DNA of 64,000 nt from Warburgia ugandensis (Eukaryota; Streptophyta; Magnoliopsida; Canellales; Canellaceae). The notes beneath the pieces were generated by a model. The model saw only the letters and a program-made list of their open reading frames with translations, was not told the DNA's origin and did no database searches. Each line of letters begins with the position of its first letter. Position 1 is the stretch's first letter. Below are positions 1 through 10,534 of this stretch, piece after piece. The translations under genes and the position numbers were made by a program. The stretch covers positions 31,135,437 through 31,199,436 of the forward strand of contig CP141138.1 in the NCBI GenBank assembly GCA_035236585.1. Direction: 5' to 3'.

Positions 1-879
1 TGTAGAGAATTGGTAATAAAATTAAGTTTGCTTAGATGGTTGCATTGTGAGTCTGTCCACCTCTAGACCAAAGTTGAAACCACCATGCCAATGACTAAGT
101 AACTTTTCAATTTAAATAGTTCTAGTATCTAATTGGATGGCCAAATCCTAACGTATTAAGAATGATCTTAAACCACTAAGATTGGATTGATTAAGAAGTG
201 GATCTAATAGAACAACTTTCATATCGATGGCTAAGATGTGCAATCAAAGAATGGAAGCAGGCTAAGATGATTATAGATGTTTTTTATGAATAGAAGAGAT
301 GGGCGACTAAAACTAAATCAAGAGAAGTCATGTTAGATTGGAACCAAATCAGATATAAAGTATGTAGTATTGTACAATGAGACATGATTTCTCATGGGGA
401 GAAACACGTCTGATTTTTTAGAAGTAATGTGGTCATTCCACCTAGAAATAAGATCATAAGGACTACAAGTAATTTGCATCAATTCCTACAGCATACCACC
501 TAGACATCTATAACAAAGGAGATGTGTGAGCTGCACCAGAGAAGAAGCATGACACAAAGAGAAGGAGAGAAACAGAGAGGAAAGGAGATAGAGAAGGAAG
601 AAGAAGAGAAAAACAATACATGTCAGAACTGTTATCAATGAAACACATCTAGAAAACATTGATGAAGCTCGAGAAAAAAGCTTAAAAAATCATCATAGAG
701 CATCGAGAATTGGTAGGTGACCCTAGATTGCAAAGTTTTCATAGGCTTTGAGGCATTTTGATTTGATGAATGAAGATGAAATTCCATGTGTATACTAGCT
801 AGGGTAATATGTGGATGGTGGTCTACTATCTTATACAATCTAAAATCCATGGCTCAAAGACTTGTTACTATGGTGTGCA
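1..879. other. no gene recognised
   Basis: AT-rich sequence with many stops in all frames. The only open frame of note (635-850, minus, 71 codons) has no recognisable domain and looks like chance. I see no exon, repeat or RNA gene here. Confidence 0.5.
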
Positions 880-1960
880 CCACCATTTTCCACTAGGTTA
901 CTACGGTTTTGAAATAGAAGCCAAATCTTACTAATTCCTATCAGTTACCTCTATATGTATCTCTACTATATCACAATTTTAGTAAGAGATTAAATATCTA
1001 CTTTTACTGGTTTGCATCCCTAGTTACATCTTAATTTAACCACAATTTTGGGTGAGATTGGAGGTTTGCATTCATGGATTTCTTCCCTATTTATTATATA
1101 CGATTGTTATACCAGGACTTATGGAAGGAATAGTAGGTCTACTAAAGTAGGTTTTTAGTAGGGGATTAGAGACCTACTACCCTTCTATTTTGCCATCGTT
1201 TTGAAAGCAAAACAAAGATTTAAGCATTTGCAGCAAGTAGGCCTATTATCACCACTATTTAATCAAGCTTTTAACAAGGAATTGGAGAGCTATAGGTGTA
1301 ATTTCTTACCTCTACTACCACCTTGATTTGGCTATGATTTTGAGTGAAATTAGAAGCTTGCTACCTCTGGTTGTAAAACCTGTAAGTCCTATTCATTTGA
1401 CCTCATTTTGGATTAATTTATCTATCTTTAAGTCCTTCTATTTTAGCATGAAATAGGAGACTGTTATGACTATAATTTCATGCCTGTAAGGACCATTACT
1501 AGCCACTATTTTTGGAGGCTTCTTACCACTGATCTTCACACCTATTATCACCTATGGTTTGTCATAGTTTTAGCATGAGAATAGTGGTCTATATTGTAGT
1601 CAATTACTATCTATTTTTGCTACTTTAACTACCTTGGTTTTAGCATAGATTTAGGGGCTTACTATTATTTATTTACAAGCTTGTTATGGCCTATGATTGA
1701 TTATGGTTTTGGGGTATAGATTTGTTATACCTATATGATCATTATTGACTATGGTTTTAGCATAAGTTAGAGGACTACTATGAACAAATTATAAGGATCT
1801 TATTTAATATTTCAATTTATTACTCCTATCATGCTATGATTTTGAGCACATGATTAGCAATGAAGTGCTATTTTCTATTTCCATCTATTACAGATGTTAT
1901 GCAATGGTTTTAAGCATTAAATGTTTAGAAATGTGTTTTCATATTGTTAGTGTGAAAAAG
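880..1960. repeat. degenerate tandem-like repeat, core TATGGTTTTAGCAT
   Basis: A diverged core close to CTATGGTTTTAGCATGAGATTAG recurs about twelve times in one orientation. Cores lie near 906, 973, 1041, 1194, 1331, 1403, 1565, 1634, 1702, 1752, 1838 and 1904. Each is followed by text like GGCTTACTACTAT. Spacing varies from about 50 to 160 bases, so this is an old, eroded array or a transposon interior rather than a young satellite. No coding frame crosses it. Confidence 0.45.
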
Positions 1961-2726
1961 AGCTGATGAAACTTAGCATGTATGTTATTTTGCATAAGAG
2001 ATTTGCAAAATGGTATATGGGTATAGAGATACAAAGTTTTTTCTATATGAGATGGGCTATTGAGCTTATGGGAAGTATGCTAAGAGGTTGTACAGATTGG
2101 TCACCCAGCCTTTGACCACGAGAAGTGGAATAGTATTCAATGCTAAAAGTGGTACTTTCTTGGATGGTGGTGGATTCTAACTCACAGCACCCTTTAGAGA
2201 TAACTGTAGGGCCCGTGATGATGTGGTGGGAGTCCCTATATGAGATACTAGAGGGCACATGTGGCAGTAAAGATGGTGTGAGCATATGTATTTCATGAGA
2301 TTTTGTGACAAATAAGTTGAATGTGTACTTGAGATTATTAATAGATGTGTCAATAAGAGTTTAGTGAAGCTCCATGGGTTGTTTATTTTATATCAGTACT
2401 TTGACATATGTTATGCATTTTTCTATACTTGAATTTTCAAGTGATTTATATGCTCTATGGACAGAGTTGCTTATAGCATGTTGATGCATGTAGGTGTGGA
2501 TCCATTGCATGAGGAGACTAAGTGGCTAGTCCTATGATTTCTTGCAATTAAATACACTAGTGTTCACATGTTTTGTATGCCGCAATTTTTAAGTTTGTCA
2601 TTTAGTTTTTCCTATTGAGTATATCCTTGTATACCCAACCTTACAAACACTACAAATACATGAGGAAAAGTTAAGGCAAAGAGATCTAGGGGTGACCAAA
2701 GGCTAAAGACACTTTGTGTAGTTTAA
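1961..2726. other. no gene recognised
   Basis: Non-coding AT-rich sequence. An 80-codon open frame on the minus strand (2043-2285) shows no domain, signal peptide or repeat, and I do not support it as a gene. Confidence 0.45.
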
Positions 2727-3056
2727 TGTAAGGACTCGCAATAGAGGGAAGTCATGTTACTTTGATTTTATTTTTGGCTATTAATGTAAAAGCACTGAGA
2801 TGCTAACACATTTGAGGATCTCTATTTATGATTATTTATTTATAATTAATTGGTTTGTGAATGGCTAACATGGGATTGTTTTTTTATGTTGGTGTAAGGT
2901 ATGACTAGATGTGAGTCGATTTTTATAAGTGAAATTGGCCCTCGGATGTTTTAGAAACTGTTTTTGAAATAGAAATTTTGAAATAAGGAATTCATGAATT
3001 TTCAAAAAATATATTTATTCCTTCATAATTATGTTTTAAAAACCCGAGGCATCACA
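2727..3056 (+). repeat. possible short solo LTR (Ty3/gypsy-like ends)
   Basis: The segment begins TGTAAGGACTCG and ends AAACCCGAGGCATCACA, so it has TG...CA ends. The termini resemble those of the chromovirus LTR at 40493-43413, which on its minus strand begins TGTAATAACTC and ends GGGTATCACA. The flanking five bases (TTTAA before, ACTAA after) agree at only three positions, so a target duplication is not established. No internal domain is attached. It may be an old solo LTR or a coincidence. Confidence 0.3.
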
Positions 3057-4451
3057 ACTAAATCTCCATTGATCTTCTTCAATCCGCCACTAATCTAACA
3101 AACTTTAGATGATGAGCTAGCTTCCTTCTAAGGCTTCAAATCTCGGAAAAATGTATAAATTTCTCCATTTAATCCTCATCCTACAAAATGCAAAATAAGT
3201 CCTAATTAGTGATGAATTAAGTTATTCAAGGGGTTGCAAATGCACTTTCTACAAATATTAATTGTAATAATTATGTGTCTATCATTGTTGTATGATGCTA
3301 GGGTAGAGTGTTGGTCATCAAATAGAATTTCTACAACCAATTGCATGAAGATTAGCATGATGAATCTAGCTTTTTTCTCATACTCCAAGTACTTGGCATA
3401 GGTTCATCATTTGACTATTGTAGCACCAGCAAGCACCCATCAAGCACATAAGCAACATAGTCATGGGGGAGGATATGGCGGATACACCCCTTCCACATCA
3501 AATAGGTACTACCATTAAGCTTTTCAGTCTCACTAAGTTTTGATGCAATAGTCTAAGAGGCCATCCTACACTTAGATACCATTGCCTAGTATGTTATAAA
3601 GTATATAAGACATGGTTCTAATTACTAGCTATTCAATTTCTAGCTAATATTTTGACATAACAAACCATTATCAAGGATTTTAGTAATTACAATTGAATTC
3701 TTTTGAACATTTAGACAAGCTCTTAAAACATAAATTTCACAATCTTTTAACTCTACCACTTAACAGAGACAACTCTTTTGAATCCGTAATACTAGTCTAA
3801 ATTATATAGACTAGAAACAAGTTTAATGAGAGTTAACATGAGTGCTAGATATATATATATACAAGTTACTAAATGAAAAAAGAGCCCTTTATAATCCTTA
3901 AAACATAGTTAAAAAGGATAAAATAGCTAGATAGCCTTTACCTCTACTTTTTAATATATTTGAAACAAATGATTTAAACATGCATATATAAATAGTCATA
4001 TAATAAGTAAAGAGCAACCATATTTAAATCTCAAATTTAATCATCACAAAAGACATGTGGAATAGAGTTTAAGAAGATCTAGAATAGTCTTTGGTACAAA
4101 CATTAATAAGCTAAACAATATAAAACTATCAAGTTTTGGGCCAAACAAACAGCCCAAACTAGTCCAAGTAATCATGCACGTTGCTGGTCACAAACATTAG
4201 AGAAACCTCTAATGTATTAATGATAAATCCAAAGCTCAACTCATGAATAAAAACACATGATAACAACCCTCTAGGCACATGCACAAATCTGTCCTACAGT
4301 AAGATTTACAAGACACCAGTGCCCTTCCCCTATTTAACCAATGTTATTTGTAACTTGTACAGTTCACATTCTTTAGCTTTACCCATGAATTATCCAATAA
4401 TGGATCTTTTCACAATAAGATCTATCCATATAGTGATGGAATTTAATTATG
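3057..4451. other. no gene recognised
   Basis: AT-rich non-coding DNA up to the insertion site of element 1. A 60-codon minus-strand frame at 3206-3388 has no features. The stretch could be remnants of an older retroelement that element 1 entered, but I could not match it to a second copy in the window. Confidence 0.4.
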
Positions 4452-4456
4452 AAGGC

Positions 4457-6675
4457 TGATAAGGTTTAATTTTACATAAAAACAACCAATTAGTATCCAT
4501 ATGTTACAAATTATAAGGGTAAATTAGGATTTTTGACCAAAATTCATAACACATGCATTTTTGAGCTAATAAAGCAAAATTTTGATATTTTGTAAGTTTA
4601 GAGGCTAATATGTGATAAGTATGTGACAAAACATATTTTTATTATTTAATTAGAGGTTTTTACATTTTGTAGGAAGTGAGATAGTCCTTCGACGACCCAG
4701 ATCAACTGAGAAGAACAATGAAGATCAAGATCAAAAGATCAGTCCAAGCCTAAAGATCATTAAACCAACAAGAAATAAAAGGTCAAGATCAATCAATTGA
4801 TGCAATTAAAGGATCCAAAGATAGCGAAAGTGGGCCTATGAAGCAAACCATGCATTTCCACCACCTTTGCATAGGAGCCATTCAAGTCACCTTAGCCATA
4901 TAAGCCATGAATGAAGGTGATAAGCTAAGGAATTCAAACCACTCAAACCAAGGGATTGAGCTATGAAAACAAGCTAAGAGAATCATCTAAGCAAACCATG
5001 AAGCTTAGCCAATGAAGCCCTCAAAGTTAGCCATTAAAGTCATATAAGCTAAGCTAAATGGAAGGCCATGATTGGTGCAAGAGTTGAAGGATTATCCATG
5101 AGATTCTAAAAAGGATATTTTGAAGAGAATTAAGAGAAAATTAATTAGGATAAGTTGGCATGTGGACCAATAGGATGAGACCCTTTTATTTTTCATGTTT
5201 TTCCATGTTTTTTCCACTTTTTTCACACTTTCTACCTCACCCCTAGGGTACACTACGAATTTCACTTTCCATTCAAGATTCCTACCATTCTAAGACTCCT
5301 CCACCTTCCTAAACCCCCATCCCAACCAACCAAGCAATCCCAACTTCCTAGGAAATCACTTAGCCAATCAAAATTTTCCACTTCATCTCACTTTCCTATC
5401 CTTTTTTCCTACTCATCTCTTTCCTCCCACTTTATTTTCTCTTTCCTACCCCATCCATCCACCAACCATCCTTATTTCAAGGGTTTTCAATGATTTTTGA
5501 AGGGCAGATGCCCCTTCCTAAAAGGATTGCAGCTCCTACCTACTTCCCTTCCAAAAGATGGCCACCTATCACCTTAGTTTCCTCTTCGAAAACCCTATCT
5601 TATTTATCATCCTAGCCATCCAATTCCCCACCATACATCTATCCAAGTCGCCCTAGAAATTATAGGAGAAAAACTATGAAATTCCAGCAAAGACTAAGTT
5701 GAGAGACTTTTAATTCATAGGAAAAAGATGCCTCCTTTACAAAGAGGAGGGCATCTTCTTCCTGCTCTCTCTTTTCCCTCTTGTTTGCTTGGACTTTCAT
5801 CTCTTTTAGCTGTTGTTTTCCATTCCAAGGTGGGGTTGCTACTTCTACAAGTGTTCCAAGCCTAGATCTTAGGTGTTGATTCTTCTTGAATGGTTAATTA
5901 GTCTTCCTTGCTTCTCTTGTTGGTAGTAGTTACCTTTGTGCTAGTTGTTGCTTTGCAATTCCTTTTGTTTTTCTTTGCCTAAATATTAAGATCCAAGGTT
6001 GGTTTTTCTCTTGAAGTGATAGCCAAGGGAAATCACCTTAATCTAATCTTTGATCTTGCATTTCATTGCCTTTAGATCCCTTTTTATTTCATTGAAATCT
6101 CTTCTTGCTTTCGTTAGTGTTCTTTAAGCTGCCTTTAGTTTCTATTAGAATTTTCCCTTGATTTCAAGCATGCTTATTCATGATTAGTTGTTGGAACAAT
6201 TATCTTGTAGTTGTGGGTTGATTAAGAGTAAGTGAACTTCATTGTAACAAAATTTAATTTTCAGATTTGGATTACATGTATTGGGTAGTATGTTGATGAA
6301 TTTTTATGATATTCAATGAAGTTATTTGGATTTTTCAATTCATACTTATGTCCAGCAGTTAATGGTCATTATTAGTGAATGTTTACTTGTATTAGAATTG
6401 ATTATATCCATGTTTTCCATGTTCCATTAAGTGAATGATTCAAATAGCATGGTTCTAGAATTTGTGTGGATGGATTGTTCATGTTAATTTCCAACACCAT
6501 ACACTTTCTGCTCACTTGATTTTTTAATTCTCAACTAAATTGTTAGATAGCTTATTTAATGCTAATGAAAGATTGCATGCTTTAGGTTTCCAAAGTAGTA
6601 AATTAGATCCATTTTTGCCCAATGAATCATGTGTGCCATTCCATGATCACATGCATAATATTAGTGATTGTTTTC
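4457..6675 (+). repeat. element 1, 5' LTR (3' end deleted)
   Basis: This aligns along most of its length with the 3' LTR at 10535-13142. Shared landmarks include the opening TGATAAG, the AACACATGCATTTTT stretch, GTAGGAAGTGAGAT and the CAAGGGTTTTCAATGATTT block. After the shared ATCACATGCATAAT (about 6648) the copy diverges, and from about 6675 it runs into gag text. The last few hundred bases present in the 3' LTR, ending CTCGTGGGATCAACC...CTACA, are absent, together with the primer binding site. Confidence 0.8.
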
Positions 6676-7598
6676 CTTGCATAGCTCTACCCCCAATAAA
6701 CACAAACCATTTCAATTTAAAGCTAGGAGTTATCCAATTACTCCCCACCTTTTATGGTCAAGACAGAAAAGACCCTTACCTCCATATCAAGGCTTAGGCT
6801 ATTCCCACCCTCACTCAATGATAAAGACAATTCATGGCTCAATTCCTTGGAGGTAGGTTCCATTAATACATGGGATCAACTATGTAGGAAGTTTTTGAAC
6901 AAATTATTTCCTATTCACAAAAACAAATGCCCTTCATTGTGAAATTATCAATTTCCAACAAAGCAATGATGAACAATATTACGAATGGTGGGAATGGAGG
7001 AATGAACTACTACAAATATGTCCTCATCATGGGTTTGAGAAATGACAGCAAATTCAATACTTACTATGAGACATTAGCACCTCATAATAGAAAAATGGTA
7101 AATGCAGCTAATGAAGGGACTCTCATGTTAAAAGATGAGAGAGAGGCCTGGGAGTTCTTTCAAACATTGGCAAATAATTCCCAGCAATGGGATTATTCAA
7201 ATAGAAGAGAGAGAAACAACCAGGTTCCAAAGAAAGGGGGTCTATATGAGATAGGAGTACATACAAATCTATCCTATAAGCTTGACTCTATAGTTGAAAA
7301 ATCAAACAAACAAGAGTCTTTAGGTGGAAGAATGGACAAACTTGAAACTATGTTTTAAACGTTCATGGCTGTTACTTTATCCCATAAACCTCCACAAGAG
7401 GTATGTGCTACTTGTTCTAGTCTAGCACATCTAACTATAGCTTGTCCATTCAATAAAGTGTACCTCAAGTACCTTTTAGAGCAAGTGAATGCACTTAGTG
7501 CATATTGTAATCCTAACAAAAACAACTCATATTCTAAGACCTATAATCTAGGATGGGCTAGGCATCCCAATTTGTCACAATCTAATAATACTTATTAA
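6676..7598 (+). pseudogene. element 1 gag remnant (Athila-type) with CCHC knuckle
   Basis: Gag-like segments lie in shifting frames. A capsid N-terminal piece (about 6690-6797) contains LKLGVIQLLPTFYG. A second piece (about 6800-6940) contains TWDQLCRKFLNKLFP. The longest piece (6927-7358) contains MVNAANEGTLMLKDEREAWE, where the Athila gag consensus has an alanine-rich DAAxGGALMxKT block. After a stop, 7365-7598 encodes CATCSSLAHLTIAC, an exact CX2CX4HX4C zinc knuckle, then an Asn/Ser-rich tail ending with a WARHPNLSQSNN motif typical of Athila nucleocapsid tails. At least three frame changes and internal stops make it non-functional. Confidence 0.75.
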
Positions 7599-8139
7599 GG
7601 AGGTACATTTGAGAACCTCCCTATTCAAAACTTTCCTAGGATTTTTGCTTCACAGCAACCACTAAGTTTTCTACTGCCCCAACAAACACAGAAACCATCA
7701 ATGGAGGATAATATGCAATATTCATGAAAAAACTTGATCAAAATAATAAAGCCTTGCATCAAACCTAGAATGAGAGTTGATAAAATATCACCTAGTTAGT
7801 GAGGGAAATGGGTTAGTTGCTCGCATCTTTAAGTGAAAGGGAAAAAGGAAAGTTCCCTAGTTAGCCCATCCTCAACCCTAAGGGGACAATTAGAAATAGG
7901 GTCTAGTTCATAAAGATCCTATGAGCAAGCCAAGTCTATCACAACCCTTACGAGTGGCCATCAAGTTGATAGCAAAGTAGGGTAGACTAAGGAAAAGGCA
8001 AAGGAGAATGAAAAGGCCAAAACATAGGAGAAAGAGATTAAATAGTAACCTCCTACTCCATCTGAGCTTATAGTGGAGGCACCCCATGTGCCCAAGGCTG
8101 CATTCCCTCAATTCCTCGACAAAGGCTAAGAAAGGAACA
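7599..8139 (+). other. element 1 gag-protease spacer, no intact frame
   Basis: Low-complexity, charge-rich internal sequence between the gag tail and the protease remnant, broken by stops. The 96-codon minus-strand frame overlapping it (7908-8198) is antisense to the element and is not supported as a gene. Confidence 0.5.
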
Positions 8140-8740
8140 AATTTCAATGAGATAATAGAAGTTTTTAAGCATGCACAAATAAATATTCCATTACTCAATG
8201 ATATAAAGGATATTCCTACTTATGCCAAGTTTCTTAAAGAGCTCTACACTACAAAGCAAAAGCTTAAAGTGTAAAAGAAAGCCTTCCTCACCACACAGGT
8301 GAGCTCTTTAATACAACATAAGACCCTACCTAAGTTTAGAGACCTAGGGTGCCCTACCACTTCATGTGTAATTGGAAAACATGTCATAGATAAGGTATTA
8401 CTTAACTTAAGGGCTAGTGTTAATTTGTTACCATACTCTGTCTATGAACAACTCAGGCTTGGTGATCTTAAACCAATCAACATCACATTGTAGTTAACTA
8501 GTATATCAATTAAGATTGCTCTTGATATGGTTAAGGATGTATTAATATAGGTGGACCAGATCTATTTCCCTATCGATTTTATTGTCCTAGATGCCCAGCC
8601 TATATCAGACCCCAGTAGCATGATCCCAATAATTCTTGGACTTCCATTTTTGGCAATGTCCAATGCAATCATAAATTGTAGAAATGTTATATTGCAACTA
8701 TCCTTTGGAAATATGAAATTTGAGCTTTAATGTTTTCAAT
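8140..8740 (+). pseudogene. element 1 protease-region remnant
   Basis: In broken frames this reads VFKHAQINIPLLNDI, then PTYAKFLKELYTTKQKL. These match the linker upstream of Athila protease (xVNIPxxEAxxQxPxYAKFxKELL). It is followed by a retropepsin-like block with LRASVNLLPYSVYEQL, IYFPIDFIVLDAQP and PIILGLPFLA. In the family the catalytic site is DLGAS; here the corresponding text is NLRAS, so the catalytic aspartate is lost. In-frame stops interrupt the block near 8273, 8493 and 8549. No reverse transcriptase follows. Confidence 0.7.
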
Positions 8741-8891
8741 GCCAATCATCAACAATTAGATCTTGATGACCCCTACAACATGATTGAAGATTTAATTCCA
8801 AAAGTTCTTCTACCATTGTCTACCTTTGATCCACTAGAGGCCTATCTTACACGGTGCAATTTTACTTATTAACATCTAGCTGATAAACATA

Positions 8892-8913
8892 GCGCTTACT
8901 AGGAGGCAACCCA
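8892..8913 (+). other. element 1 conserved post-coding motif (GGAGGCAACCCAA)
   Basis: The sequence GCGCTTACTAGGAGGCAACC, followed by CAA, matches the equivalent site in element 2 (24792-24813) with two differences. This motif is commonly found just after the pol region in Athila/Tat-type elements. About 100 bases later both elements share GGTTGGGGGTGTAG (here at about 9000), a purine-rich tract. Confidence 0.65.
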
Positions 8914-10534
8914 AGTTTTAGAGTCTCATTGTTCTACACCACTCATTTGTTATAAAGATGTCCTATATTGCAAAACATTTGGGACAATGTTTAGCTCAGG
9001 TTGGGGGTGTAGACATGCATGAGATGTCTACTTGAGTTCTGTTACTATGATGAGCACTAAATTTTCAAAATTTAGTAATTCTACTAATGTCACCTCTTAA
9101 TGGAAGTATATATGACTAGTTTTGCATATTACTTATGTGTTAAAGCATTTTATGAAGGTCAATTATTGGAAAACATTTACACATAGTCAAGATTAATAGA
9201 GAGGTATAACTTAGAGACCCTGAGGAAAATTAGTAAAGACCTATAACCCAGTGAGCCTTAGAGACTATCTTCTTTCAAGAGAGTTATAAGTAATTCCACA
9301 GTTTCTTCAGTGTGAATATATTAGTGTGATCTTGTTATCCTTGTTTTGGTTAGCTATCAAGAATAAATAGGAGTAATAGCTTTCTTTCCTGAAAATTTAT
9401 TGAATTTGATAGGCTTTAGGAAACCTATGGAATGAAATAGGTCATCATTGTTCAACCCAGAGACATAAAAGCTACCCAATACAGTATACCATTAGTTAAC
9501 ACCTTGAGCCTATTATGAAGCCTTTTCCTTTCTTAACCCCATTTACCTTAACATAGAATAAGAGAAAAACATAAATAACCATTACACATTTTCCAAATGA
9601 GTAAATAAAGTTCAAGAGAGGACAAAATTTGAAAAAAGTGAAAAGCACCAAAATTCTTTCTTTCAAAAAGTCTAAAGAAAAAGAAAAGTGATAAGCAAGA
9701 AATATCAGAACAGAAGAGAAAAATTGAAAGACAGAAAAGATATTCACTTCAATATTTTCAAGAAATGATTGTCCAACAATCAAAAGAAGACCTCTAGTCA
9801 ATTTTGAACTTTTGAAATCCTTATAACCTTCTTTTTAAAACCCTACCCAGGCCTATGTTTCATCCTATCTATAGACCTATTAATCTTAGGTGGAACATAG
9901 CCTTAAAGAGGATATAAAAAGAAGGAATTAAGGTAAAAGACCCCTACTATTCTTGGTGATAACATCCACTCTTAAGGATCACTTTCCTTTGTGTATTTAG
10001 CATTAAAAATTTATGTGAACCATTAGCCTTGTTGGATCTTGTCACATAATGAGAGAAATATGTTCAACCCCCTATCTGAGAGCTTCATTTCTAAGAGTAT
10101 ATCTAGGAGGATTTGAGGTCAAAACATATTTCTAATGGAATTTAAGCATATCTAATTAGAAGTCGGAACTTATGTGGCTTGTGCACACACTTGCACTCTG
10201 AGAGATAACTGGAATAAAATGTCTTTAATATGTGTATAATTTTTAAAAAATTCCAGTCCTCTCCATTAAGTTGAGAACAATTAATAGAGTGCTAATGAAT
10301 GAGGATTCTCTAAGATAAAATAAGGGACTCAACCTTGGGGAATTTTTTGGGTATATTCACTGCAAACCCTCACGAGGCCTAACTCATCCACTAGGATAAC
10401 CTAGGGGTTCAAGGGCTTATTACATGTGTTAAATGGAATCATGAGTACCTATGAAAGTGGCACTTTGTATCTTGTTTTGAAAAATAATTTTTCACATGTT
10501 TTTCTCGAGGATAGCAAAATACTGTTGAGGGGTG
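8914..10534 (+). other. element 1 long 3' non-coding internal region
   Basis: About 1.6 kb without a coding frame, colinear with 24814-26616 of element 2. Shared stretches include CACCTCTTAATGG, AAGCATTTTATGAA, ACCCTGAGGAAAA, CATTAGTGTGATC and the closing TGCAAACYCTCACGA. It ends in a purine-rich tract (GTTGAGGGGTG) touching the 3' LTR, the expected polypurine tract for plus-strand priming. The 101-codon minus-strand frame (9496-9801) falls in this conserved non-coding block and is not a gene. Confidence 0.65.

Noticed and set aside
9496..9801. 101-codon minus-strand hydrophobic frame
   Set aside because: Lies in the conserved non-coding 3' block of element 1; the colinear part of element 2 does not keep the frame.
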